NCBI RefSeq assembly: GCF_023242365.1
Contig: NZ_JALLIX010000020.1
Location: 43,811-107,810 of the forward strand
DNA length: 64,000 nucleotides
DNA from: Pseudomonas sp. MWU13-2100
Lineage (GTDB): Bacteria > Pseudomonadota > Gammaproteobacteria > Pseudomonadales > Pseudomonadaceae
Direction of reading: 5' to 3'
This document shows positions 1 to 10,200 of the stretch, in pieces; position 1 is the first letter of the stretch, and each line of letters begins with the position of its first letter. A model generated the notes under the pieces. That model was not told where the DNA came from and made no database searches. It worked only from the letters and a program-made list of their open reading frames with translations. The position numbers were made by a program, and so were the translations under genes.

Positions 1-1047
1 GGAGTGTTCGCTGGATATGGCTCGGCTTTGGTTGTCGTAAGTCCAGGTGGCATAACGGACGCCACGCTCGTCCTCAATGGCCGTGAGAAGCCGGCTGTCA
101 TTGGGGTCTTCATAAAAATACTTGCGCCTTTCTGACCGGTCGGGATAATTTCGGATGACTGATTTTAGTTGTATATAGGTGTTGTACTCATAAAGAATAT
201 TGACGTGCTCTGTTGCCAGACTTAAAGGTTGCCTTCTGGCGTCTTCGGTGAACTTCAGGCTGAAGCCGAAATCGTCCAGAACCTCTACAAAGTCTTCGGT
301 GTATTTCAGATGTTGAGAGATGCCATTTTTCCGAATGCTCAGCAGTTTTCCGGTGTTGTCGAAGGTCAGGAATTCATTGCCAGGGGAGCTGTAGATAAAG
401 GTATCGTCTCCCTGAGTCAAACTTCCTACTTCAGGTGGCTTTGGAGTATGGCTGTCGGCTGATTTTTCGAATATGGACACTCTGCCATCCGCATGTATGA
501 CCGTCGTGGTTGAGCCTTCTACTATAAGGCGTGATGAGTACGAGTGTGTCCAACGGCCGTGCGCGCTGCTATAAAATCTGGAAAATTCAATGGGACTAGA
601 TTGTGCCGCGGTCTTGGCTGCGGAGAAATCTGTTTCTGCCTGAGTTTTGTAACCCGATGAGAAATTTATGGGGTTTCCCGCCGTACTTGAAGGGCAGGTG
701 TCTTCGTTTTTATGATGTTCACATTGCCCATTAAGTGGATTATAGAATTTTTCAAGCGGACAACCATCTCCAAGCCTGACGATGGGGCTATTTGCGCTTG
801 TCTCATCTTCGTAAGGCTCGTGGGAGATCACGCAGGTCCAGTTGCGTTCGTCTTCAGCTCTGACTGATAGATAATAAAGATCATCATAATCGTAATATTT
901 TTTCCACACCCATCTGCAGGCTAGCTCTGGTGAGGCATGTTTAGGTTCTGGGTGGTAGAGCAGCAACCAAGAGTACTCTTCTGCTGAGAGTTCATAGCAT
1001 GAAAAAAACAGAAAGCAAAAAAATATGAATTTTAATTTCTTGTTCAT
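1..1047 (-). CDS. RHS/YD-repeat protein, N-terminal part (runs off the left edge)
   Basis: The reverse strand is open without a stop from an ATG at 1047 to the window edge, giving 349 residues of a longer protein. It starts with a basic, hydrophobic signal-like segment (MNKKLKFIFFCFLFFSC), so Sec export is likely; the Cys could be a lipoprotein site, but the lipobox is poor. About residues 135-180 carry the NPINFSSGYKTQ ... FSRFYSS ... WTHSY pattern of the DUF6531 segment that precedes RHS/YD repeats. Residues 230-349 contain YD-like units (YEYNTYIQL, WTYDNQSRA). There is no PAAR domain, unlike the type VI-linked Rhs protein at 55-60 kb. The gene is AT-rich compared with the core genes next to it, which suggests recent acquisition. 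The C-terminus, which would show any toxin domain, is outside the window. Confidence 0.85.
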   Translation of the reverse strand, partial: MNKKLKFIFFCFLFFSCYELSAEEYSWLLLYHPEPKHASPELACRWVWKKYYDYDDLYYLSVRAEDERNWTCVISHEPYEDETSANSPIVRLGDGCPLEKFYNPLNGQCEHHKNEDTCPSSTAGNPINFSSGYKTQAETDFSAAKTAAQSSPIEFSRFYSSAHGRWTHSYSSRLIVEGSTTTVIHADGRVSIFEKSADSHTPKPPEVGSLTQGDDTFIYSSPGNEFLTFDNTGKLLSIRKNGISQHLKYTEDFVEVLDDFGFSLKFTEDARRQPLSLATEHVNILYEYNTYIQLKSVIRNYPDRSERRKYFYEDPNDSRLLTAIEDERGVRYATWTYDNQSRAISSEHS

Positions 1048-1386
1048 AAAAGCTCAATCATCCGTGATTGTGAGGGCTGTGTTTAGTTGTAGCTTGAGTT
1101 TCGAGCGCTTTTCAAGCGTGAAAGTATTTGATAATGTTTAAACACTGATGTGTATGGACGTGTGTCAGCGGGGGGGGTTAAGTCGTTTTAGTGGGTTTTA
1201 CGAATATAGAAAATTTTGTCAGCAGTTTTCTTGTAAGAGTCTGTAATAACCACCTTAAGCGGGGAGTCACCCTATTTAGGTGCCTGAGGCGGGGTTGGGG
1301 CTTAGCCGTCTTCTCGACCGCTACAGGGCTGGGCCGTTTGCAAATCAGGGCCTGGATGATGGATTTGAGCGGGCAATTCGCGAATT
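1048..1386. other. Intergenic region upstream of two divergent genes
   Basis: This stretch separates the leftward RHS gene from the rightward RpiR regulator. The first 180 bases are AT-rich and should hold the RHS promoter. The rest is of core composition. I see no RNA gene or credible coding frame; the short open frames lack ribosome binding sites. Confidence 0.5.
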
Positions 1387-1405
1387 CTTGTAGTATAACT
1401 ACAAG
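1387..1405. promoter_or_regulatory. HexR/RpiR-type operator palindrome
   Basis: CTTGTAGT-ATA-ACTACAAG is a perfect 8-base inverted repeat with a 3-base spacer, 45 bases before the RpiR start. Its core fits the TTGTAATTnAATTACAA-like operator known for HexR regulators. A -10-like TATAAC lies inside it, so binding would block the promoter. Autoregulation by the following gene is the simplest inference; control by a HexR paralogue elsewhere is the alternative. Confidence 0.6.
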
Positions 1406-1450
1406 ACTGCTACATCCCAGGCGTTCGCCCATAACAATGAGTCCAGCCCT

Positions 1451-2317
1451 TTGAACCTGTTGCAACACATCGCCCAGTCTCGCAACCTGCTGCGCAAGTC
1501 CGAGCTCAAGGTCGCCGATCACGTCCTGCTCGATCCGGCGGCGGTGATGCACAGTTCCATGGCCGACCTGGCCCACAGCGTGGGCATCAGCGAACCGACC
1601 ATCGTGCGTTTCTGCCGGGCCATCGGTTGTTCGGGTTTCCAGGACCTGAAACTGAAGCTGGCGCAGAGCCTGGCGGCCGGTGCCAGCTTCGGCCAGTTCG
1701 CGATTCACGAAGACGATTCGGTGGCGGACTACAGCCTGAAGATCTTCGACACCACCCTGCACACCCTGATGGACGTGCGTGAAAAGCTCGATCCGGCCGC
1801 GTTGCAACGCGCGGTGACCGCCATGTCGGCGGCGCAGCGCGTGGAGTTCTATGGTTTCGGCGCTTCCGGTGCGGTGGCGGCGGATGCCCAGCACAAGTTC
1901 TTCCGGCTGTTGCTGACGGCGGCGGCGTATTCCGACCCGCACATGCAGGCGATGTCGGCGGTGACGCTCAAGCCCACCGACGTGGCGATCTGCATTTCCC
2001 AGTCGGGCCGTTCCAAGGACCTGCTGATCACCGCCAACCTGGTGCGTGAAAGCGGCGCGACCCTGATCACCCTGTGCCCGAGCCAGACGCCGCTGGCCGA
2101 GCTGTCGACGGTGAACCTGGCCATCGACGTGCATGAAGACACCGAGATCTATACCCCGCTGACCTCGCGGATCGCCCACCTGGTGGTGATCGACGTGCTG
2201 GCCATGGGCGTGGCCATGGCCCGTGGGCCGAGCCTGGTGAATCACCTCAAGAGCGTCAAGCGCAGCTTGCGCAGCCTGCGCCTGTCACCCAAGTCGGTAA
2301 AAGCCCTCGACGACTGA
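1451..2317 (+). CDS. MurR/RpiR family transcriptional regulator (HexR-like, SIS domain)
   Basis: This 288-residue protein has the two-part RpiR layout. An N-terminal helix-turn-helix of about 75 residues contains SISEPTIVRFCRAIG-type sequence (here GISEPTIVRFCRAIGC). A C-terminal sugar-isomerase (SIS) domain at about residues 115-255 contains ICISQSGRSKD, the sugar-phosphate binding loop. The start is a TTG with a weak GAG upstream; homologues begin with the same MNLLQHIAQSR, which supports it. It looks orthologous to P. aeruginosa PA5438, a HexR paralogue that sits beside the pyruvate carboxylase genes. A role in sensing a sugar-phosphate intermediate and tuning the pyruvate/oxaloacetate node is inference from context. 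A HexR-like palindrome lies directly upstream. Confidence 0.9.
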   Translation: MNLLQHIAQSRNLLRKSELKVADHVLLDPAAVMHSSMADLAHSVGISEPTIVRFCRAIGCSGFQDLKLKLAQSLAAGASFGQFAIHEDDSVADYSLKIFDTTLHTLMDVREKLDPAALQRAVTAMSAAQRVEFYGFGASGAVAADAQHKFFRLLLTAAAYSDPHMQAMSAVTLKPTDVAICISQSGRSKDLLITANLVRESGATLITLCPSQTPLAELSTVNLAIDVHEDTEIYTPLTSRIAHLVVIDVLAMGVAMARGPSLVNHLKSVKRSLRSLRLSPKSVKALDD

Positions 2318-2350
2318 GGTCCACTGACTCTCTGCATCAGACGGGCTTGT

Positions 2351-2481
2351 GTGGCGAGCGGGCTTGCCCGCGCTCGACTGCCAAGCCGTCGCAAAACCGG
2401 TCGTCTAGGTATGCCTGATAGGCCTCATTCGCCGGTTTTAGGGGCGCTTCGCGCCCCAGCGCGGGCAAGCCCGCTCGCCAC
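2351..2481. repeat. Composite REP element with 24-base inverted ends, copy 1
   Basis: The ends at 2351-2374 and 2458-2481 are perfect inverted repeats beginning GTGGCGAGCGGGCTTG. The interior carries a nested AAAACCGG / CCGGTTTT inverted pair around GCCTGATAG. A related copy with the same interior lies at 24646-24791. This is a REPIN-like mobile palindromic element, larger than a simple REP doublet. Confidence 0.8.
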
Positions 2482-2577
2482 AGGGTCAATTTTCATCTGC
2501 CTGTCACGTGGTTGCCGCCAAACCGTCATTGCCCCCGTCCACTCTGTAACTCCCGTACCCACCCTGGGAGACTCGAA

Positions 2578-2769
2578 ATGGCCCGGCACCACGAAGAGCA
2601 AAGCAGCGTCAAAACCCGTCGGCAGCAGGAAGATCAGCGCCGCATGGAATTTCGTCGCGCAATCGAAGACCGCACCGAACAGCGCCAACTGCAACAGGAA
2701 ATCGCCGCACTCAATTACTGGCAGGCGGACTCGGCATCCGACCGTCGAAGCGCTCAGCCAGCCCGCTGA
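2578..2769 (+). CDS. Small basic PA3496-like putative regulatory protein
   Basis: A 63-residue charged protein preceded by GGGAG eight bases before the ATG. The central KTRRQQEDQRRMEFRRAIED segment resembles the small Pseudomonas PA3496 family, annotated as putative regulatory proteins of unknown mechanism. It is predicted to be mostly helical, with no membrane segment or signal peptide. The 3' end overlaps the convergent LysR gene by about 59 bases. Function is not known; the family assignment rests on motif memory. Confidence 0.65.
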   Translation: MARHHEEQSSVKTRRQQEDQRRMEFRRAIEDRTEQRQLQQEIAALNYWQADSASDRRSAQPAR

Positions 2770-3688
2770 TTTGTAACCGTTCACTGCGAATAAACCCCAG
2801 GAACGCATGGGCGACCGGTGACAGGCGTTTGTCCTTGGCCTGAACCAGGCACCAACTGCGATAGAGCGGCAGTTCTTCCACCGGCAGTTCTCGGAGCACG
2901 CCGGTCGCCAGTTCCAGGCTCAGGGCATGGCGCGTCAACAGGGCCAGGCCCAGGCCCGCCACCACGCACTCGCGCTGGGCTTCGCCCGAGGTCACTTCCA
3001 GCGTCTGCGAGAAGTGCACGCGTTTCTCCTTGAAATACTCCTCACACGCTATCCGCGTTCCCGACCCCGCTTCGCGGATCAACAACGTATACGGCTCCAG
3101 GTCCTGCAAGCGCAGCGGGCCGCCGTGGCACAACGGGTGATCGGGCGGCGCCACCGCGACAATCGGATTGTTCAGGAACGGCAGGAATTCGAGCCCCATG
3201 TCCTGGGGCACCATCGACATGATCAGCAGGTCGTCGCGGTTGTCCGAGAGGCGCCGGAGCGCTTGTGCGCGGTTGACCACCGTCAGGTGCAGGTTGACCT
3301 CGGGATGCTGGCGCTTGAACGCGGCAAACAGATGCGGGACGAAATACTTGGCGCTGGATTCCACCGCCAGTTTCAGTTGTCCCTGCAGCGAGCCTTGCAT
3401 GTCCGAGAGCTGCATATCGAGGTTTTCCAAGCGGCCGAAAATATCCCGGCTGGCCCGCTGTAACGCTTCAGCCGCCTCGGTCATGTAGAGCTTTTTGCCG
3501 ACGTAATCGAACAAAGGCTGGCCAATCAGCTCTTCCAACTGACGAATTTGTAGGCTAACGGCTGGTTGTGTGAGAGACATTTCGTCGGCTGCGCGGCTGT
3601 AGGAACGCAGATCGCAGACCTCGTTAAAAATCTTGAGCTGACGTAATGTCATACGCATCAAGGACTTACGCATTTTATAAATACTCAT
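2711..3688 (-). CDS. LysR family transcriptional regulator next to pyruvate carboxylase
   Basis: A 325-residue LysR-type regulator. The N-terminal winged helix (TLRQLKIFNEVCDLRSYSRA, then LTQPAVSLQIRQLE) is followed by a LysR substrate-binding domain from about residue 100. It is divergent from pycA, the usual arrangement for a LysR regulator of the adjacent operon, and matches PA5437 of P. aeruginosa in position and sequence style. Several in-frame ATGs occur in the first 13 codons (3688, 3673, 3658, 3652); none has a strong ribosome binding site, so the exact start is uncertain. Control of pycAB is inferred from position. Confidence 0.9.
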   Translation of the reverse strand: MSIYKMRKSLMRMTLRQLKIFNEVCDLRSYSRAADEMSLTQPAVSLQIRQLEELIGQPLFDYVGKKLYMTEAAEALQRASRDIFGRLENLDMQLSDMQGSLQGQLKLAVESSAKYFVPHLFAAFKRQHPEVNLHLTVVNRAQALRRLSDNRDDLLIMSMVPQDMGLEFLPFLNNPIVAVAPPDHPLCHGGPLRLQDLEPYTLLIREAGSGTRIACEEYFKEKRVHFSQTLEVTSGEAQRECVVAGLGLALLTRHALSLELATGVLRELPVEELPLYRSWCLVQAKDKRLSPVAHAFLGFIRSERLQISGLAERFDGRMPSPPASN

Positions 3689-3875
3689 GGAGGCTGCGAA
3701 CCGTCCAACTATAAGCTTTTGCTTATGAGCGACCCAATAATTATTGATTTTGGTTTATCGCTGGGGAGGGCTAGTGTGGACTGCGCGACTGACTTGAAAC
3801 ATTTAGTCACGCGCCGACCCGTTTTTTCGGTTGCACCCCAAGGGTTGTTTGTTCCAGCGGCTTAGGAATTTCCAA

Positions 3876-5291
<1,416 letters not shown>

Positions 5292-5302
5292 GGACTATTA
5301 CA

Positions 5303-7111
5303 ATGAGCAAGAAGATTCACGTTACCGACACTATCCTGCGCGACGCCCATCAATCGCTGCTCGCCACCCGCATGCGCACCGAAGACATGCTGCCGATCTG
5401 CGAGAAGCTCGACAAGGTCGGCTACTGGTCCCTGGAAGTCTGGGGCGGCGCGACCTTCGACGCCTGTGTGCGCTTCCTCAAGGAAGACCCGTGGGAGCGC
5501 CTGCGCCAACTGCGCGCGGCCTTGCCCAACACTCGCCTGCAAATGCTCCTGCGTGGCCAGAACCTGCTGGGTTACCGCCATTACAGCGACGACGTGGTCA
5601 GGGCTTTTGTCGCCAAGGCGGCGGTCAACGGTATCGATGTGTTCCGCATCTTCGACGCCATGAACGACGTGCGTAACCTGCGGGTCGCCATCGAGGCAGT
5701 GAAGGCATCGGGCAAGCATGCCCAGGGCACCATCGCCTACACCACCAGCCCGGTGCATACCATCGAGGCGTTCGTGGCCCAGGCCAAGCAGATGGAAGCC
5801 ATGGGTTGCGACTCGGTGGCGATCAAGGACATGGCCGGCCTGCTGACTCCTTACGCCACTGGCGAGCTGGTCAAGGCGTTGAAGAGCGAGCAGTCGCTGC
5901 CGGTGTTTATCCATTCCCACGATACCGCCGGCCTGGCCGCGATGTGCCAGCTCAAGGCGGTGGAAAACGGCGCCGATCATATCGACACGGCGATCTCCAG
6001 CTTTGCCTGGGGTACCAGCCATCCGGGCACCGAGTCGATGGTCGCGGCGCTTAAGGGCAGCGAGTTCGATACCGGCCTGGATCTGGAACTGCTGCAGGAA
6101 ATCGGCCTGTACTTCTATGCCGTGCGCAAGAAGTACCACCAGTTCGAAAGCGAATTCACCGCAGTCGATACCCGGGTGCAGGTCAACCAGGTGCCGGGCG
6201 GGATGATCTCCAACCTCGCCAACCAGTTGAAAGAGCAGGGTGCCTTGAATCGCATGGGCGAAGTGCTGGCGGAGATTCCGCGGGTACGCGAAGACCTCGG
6301 CTTCCCGCCGCTGGTGACCCCGACCTCGCAGATTGTCGGCACCCAGGCGTTCTTCAACGTCCTCGCTGGCGAGCGCTACAAGACCATCACCAACGAAGTG
6401 AAGCTGTACCTGCAAGGCGGCTACGGCAAGGCGCCGGGCGTGGTCAACGAGAAGCTGCGGCGCCAGGCCATCGGCAGCGAAGAAGTGATCGACGTGCGTC
6501 CGGCCGATCTGCTCAAGCCGGAAATGGTCAAGTTGCGCGGTGAGATCGGCGCCCTGGCCAAGTCGGAAGAAGACGTGCTGACCTACGCCATGTTCCCGGA
6601 TATCGGGCGCAAGTTCCTCGAAGAGCGTGAGGCCGGCACCCTGGTCCCTGAAGTGTTGTTGCCGATCCCCGAAGCGGGCGGCGTGCGTTCGGCGGGCGGC
6701 GAAGGTGTGCCAACCGAGTTCGTCATCGACGTGCATGGCGAAACCTACCGCGTGGACATCACCGGTGTCGGCGTGAAGGCCGAAGGCAAGCGGCACTTCT
6801 ACCTGTCCATCGACGGCATGCCGGAAGAAGTGGTGTTCGAGCCGCTCAACGAGTTCGTCAGCGGCGGCACCAGCAAGCGCAAGCAGGCCAGCGTGCCGGG
6901 CCACGTCAGCACCACCATGCCGGGCAATATCGTCGATGTGCTGGTCAAGGAAGGCGACACGGTGAAAGCCGGCCAGGCTGTGCTGATCACCGAAGCCATG
7001 AAGATGGAAACCGAAGTGCAGGCGGCGGTGGCGGGCAAGGTTGTCGCCATTCATGTGGCCAAGGGCGACCGGGTCAACCCGGGCGAGATCCTGATCGAGA
7101 TCGAAGGCTGA
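5303..7111 (+). CDS. pycB: Pyruvate carboxylase subunit B (carboxyltransferase + biotin carrier)
   Basis: A 602-residue protein with three parts. An N-terminal carboxyltransferase barrel begins TDTILRDAHQSLLATRM. A PYC/OadA conserved domain occupies roughly residues 300-470. A C-terminal biotinyl domain holds EAMKMETE, whose central Lys carries biotin. It transfers CO2 from biotin to pyruvate. Oxaloacetate decarboxylase alpha subunits look alike, but no membrane beta/gamma subunits are nearby and the partner is a biotin carboxylase, so pyruvate carboxylase is the better call. The start ATG has GAGG ten bases upstream. A strong terminator follows. Confidence 0.93.
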   Translation: MSKKIHVTDTILRDAHQSLLATRMRTEDMLPICEKLDKVGYWSLEVWGGATFDACVRFLKEDPWERLRQLRAALPNTRLQMLLRGQNLLGYRHYSDDVVRAFVAKAAVNGIDVFRIFDAMNDVRNLRVAIEAVKASGKHAQGTIAYTTSPVHTIEAFVAQAKQMEAMGCDSVAIKDMAGLLTPYATGELVKALKSEQSLPVFIHSHDTAGLAAMCQLKAVENGADHIDTAISSFAWGTSHPGTESMVAALKGSEFDTGLDLELLQEIGLYFYAVRKKYHQFESEFTAVDTRVQVNQVPGGMISNLANQLKEQGALNRMGEVLAEIPRVREDLGFPPLVTPTSQIVGTQAFFNVLAGERYKTITNEVKLYLQGGYGKAPGVVNEKLRRQAIGSEEVIDVRPADLLKPEMVKLRGEIGALAKSEEDVLTYAMFPDIGRKFLEEREAGTLVPEVLLPIPEAGGVRSAGGEGVPTEFVIDVHGETYRVDITGVGVKAEGKRHFYLSIDGMPEEVVFEPLNEFVSGGTSKRKQASVPGHVSTTMPGNIVDVLVKEGDTVKAGQAVLITEAMKMETEVQAAVAGKVVAIHVAKGDRVNPGEILIEIEG

Positions 7112-7144
7112 TCCAACGCCTTCGACGATAAACGTTTTTCCTCG

Positions 7145-7169
7145 GGGGGGCATGTGCCCCCCTTTTTTT
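7145..7169 (+). terminator. Rho-independent terminator of pycAB
   Basis: GGGGGGCA / TGCCCCCC forms a tight G/C hairpin directly followed by seven T residues, 34 bases after the pycB stop. Confidence 0.92.
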
Positions 7170-7269
7170 GGTCTTGCGTTTTCCCCGCCCCATCTGTGAT
7201 GAGCCGGGTTTATGTGGCGAGCGGGCTTTTGACCTGTGCAGGCTTCACATTGTGTCAGGCGCGCTCTTT

Positions 7270-10200
7270 TTAAAAGGTCAGCCTCCACTGCCCCATGACC
7301 CCATGGTTGCGGCTGTTGCCGCCGACTTCCCCGGTGTAGCCGACGCCAAGGCGCTGGCTGGGCGATAGATTCAGGTCCAGTCCGGCCTCCAACAGCAAGC
7401 TGTCGCGGTCCAGGGCGGCGCCCTTGACCTTGAAGGTGCGATCGGTCACCGCGAGTTTTTGTTCGGTCGTGCTGTCGACGTCGCCATACAGGTGCTTCCA
7501 ACCAGCGCTCAGGCGCGGGGTCAGGCTCATTTTGTTATCGAGGACGGTGATGGCGCTCGCGCGCAAGCCGAAGGTGCTGTTGAGGTTGCCGTGGGTCTGG
7601 GCGCTGACGTCCAGGGCCGCTTCGCCGCCGCTCTGCTTGAAACTGTTCCGGTGATAACGTTCGTAGCCGAGGCCGGCGAACGGTTCGAGGCTCAGGCCGG
7701 CAGCACCGAAGGTGTAACCGAGTTCGGCGAAGGCTTGTTGGCTGTTGGCGTCGTAGTCGCCTTTGAGACGATCACGGTAGCCGTTGAACGCCAAGTTGTG
7801 TTCGGTCCTGCCGGAATGGCTGCTGTACACGGCACCGAGCCGCAGGGCCAGCGGGCCGCTTTGGCGCAGGGCATAGGCGCCGGCGTGCCAGCTGTCTAGG
7901 CCACCGGTAAAGCGTTGGCCTTTGAAGTCCGACTGCGACTGGCCGCCAAGGAGGCCGAGGCGCCATTCGCTGTCGAGCGCCCAGTCGGCACCCAATAGCA
8001 GGCCCCGGGTGCTCTGCCGCAGCCCGTGGTGGCCGTGATTGCTGTCGAATCTGGCGGAATTGCCCAGGCCTTGAACCCAGAGCCGGCTGTGGCCGCCGTT
8101 CATGACTTGAAGTGTCTTGCTGCCTTGGCCGGCGTGCAGGCCTTCCGTTTGGCGCAAGGCTGCCAGCAGGCTGCTGCCCACTTGCCGGGAGCCGCTGAGT
8201 GTCGCGTTGCGCAACTGGGCGTTGCTGCCGCCGGAAAGCTGCTCGAGCGCATGGCCCGCTTCGACGGCGCTGATGTAGCGCAGGGCCTGGTGCAGTGGTG
8301 AGTCTGCGGACGTTTGCTGCGGTGGGGGTTGGTCCGACAGCTCAATCTCCTGGTGTTTCTGGGCGACAGGCTTGGGCGGTGTGATGGTTGGCTCGGATGC
8401 GACCGGCTCGGGCGGTGTGATGGCCGGTACTGAAGCGACTGGCTCGGTCGGTGTTATGGCTGGCACATCAATGTCCGGCGTCGTGGGCTCAGACGGGACA
8501 ACCGGTGTTGGCGCCGGTGCAGGCGTGGGTGGCGCTATCCAGGGGTTCAAGGCTCCCCCGACGTTCTGGCCGTTCTCGGTATTGCCGAGATCCTCCAGAT
8601 TGACCTCGTTGCGTTTGTAGGTGATGTCCACCTGCGTCGGGGTGTAGTGGGCGATAGCGGTCATCAACGCCAGGTTGCTGCTGATCTCGGCGAATTTTCC
8701 TTCCCGCTTGCCGGCTTTGATCACCGTGTGCCGCTGGTTTGCCGGCGATTCGTTGGCGGCCAGTACGTAGAGTCGGGCGCCGTTCAGATGGGCGGTGCCA
8801 CCGACTTCGACGGTGGCGCTGTTGCCGTTGGCGTCGATGCCGTAGGAGAGGGTCGCGCCGGGATCCAGGGTCAGGTGCTCCTTGACCCTGGCGGCGCCCT
8901 CCAGGGGATCAACCTTCAGGGTTCCCGCTACCCGCAGCTGTCCGACCGTTCCGTTGCCGCTGTAGCTCGCTCCGTCGCTGACCCGCGCAGTCCCGAGAAT
9001 TCCGCCCCTGTTGATCAAATGGGTATGCGCCAGGATCTCGGCCCCGGTGCTGAAGTCGTCCTGACTGGTGAGGGTCCAGGTTCCCGTCCTGACCTGTAGC
9101 CGCTCGAAGTGGCGGCTGTTGCCGAAGCTGCCGCCCTGGGCGTCATCGAGGACCACCAGGTCGTCGTTGGCTTTAAGTGGTGTGTCAGGGTTGGCGCCGA
9201 GTAGAAAGCTCTCCAGGTAATCGTCCGTGGTCCCGCCGTCCACCCAGCCGGAAAATTGACTGGCGCTTTTCACGATCAGGGTGTCGCTTTCACCGCCCAG
9301 GTTCAGGGCCACGCCGTTGCCGCCGCTGATCAGGCCGTTGTTGATCACGGTATCGGCGAACTGGCCGACCAGGTTGACGCCAAAGCCGTCGAGGCCACGA
9401 ATGGAACCATCGTTCTCCAGCAGCAAGGAGGTTGTCCGCTGGTCGGCGAGAATACCGTTGTGCTGCCCCTCGATCTCCGCGTCCTTATGGTTGCTGAGGC
9501 GACCGCCGTCGAGGTACACGCCCTCGCTGCTATGGCGTGGACTGGCGGAGTCGCCGCCGGGGCGATGGCCCCGGTCAAAACCATTGGCTCCGCTGCCCGT
9601 GATTCGGCCGTGGTTGTCGATGTAGATCCTGCCCCGGGCCCGCAGTCCGTCGGCATCGCTGTCTACGGCGGCGGTGGTTCCTGTCACGGTGCCACGGTTG
9701 AGCAGATGGGTTCCGCCTTCGATCCGCAGGCCCGTGCCGTCCTGCGCCGCCAGCTGGGCCTGGCGAAAAATTTCGATGCCGTTACTGAACGGCGTCTGTC
9801 CGCTCAGCGACCAACTGCCTTGCCGGACCTCCAGCCGTTCGAAGTTGCGGCTGTCGCCGAAGCGGCCGCCCTCGGGGCTGTCGAGAATGATCTGGTCATA
9901 CCCCGTGTTGCCGTCGACGATACCTTCGAAGCGACTGTTTGCCTGCACGATCAGGGTGTCGTCACCGCCGCCCAGGTCGAGGGCATGGCCGTTGCCGCCG
10001 TGGATCAGTCCGTTATTGGTCACCCGGTCGGCCTGCTCGCCAATAAACTGCACGCCAAAGCCTTTCTGGCCGTGGATAGTGCCGTTATTTTCCAGTGTGG
10101 TGGATAGCTGCGCCGGATTCTGGTTGCCGTCACTCACGACGATGCCGTGATCGGCGCCGCTGATGCTGCCCTTGGCATATTGGATGATCGTACCGCCGCC

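Noticed and set aside
1178..2245. Long minus-strand open frame across the RpiR gene
   Set aside because: It is antisense to a clear RpiR protein, rich in His, Arg and Gln as GC-rich shadow frames are, and lacks a ribosome binding site and family motifs.
5303..7111. Oxaloacetate decarboxylase alpha subunit instead of pyruvate carboxylase B
   Set aside because: No membrane beta or gamma subunit genes are nearby and the gene is coupled to a biotin carboxylase, which the decarboxylase does not need.
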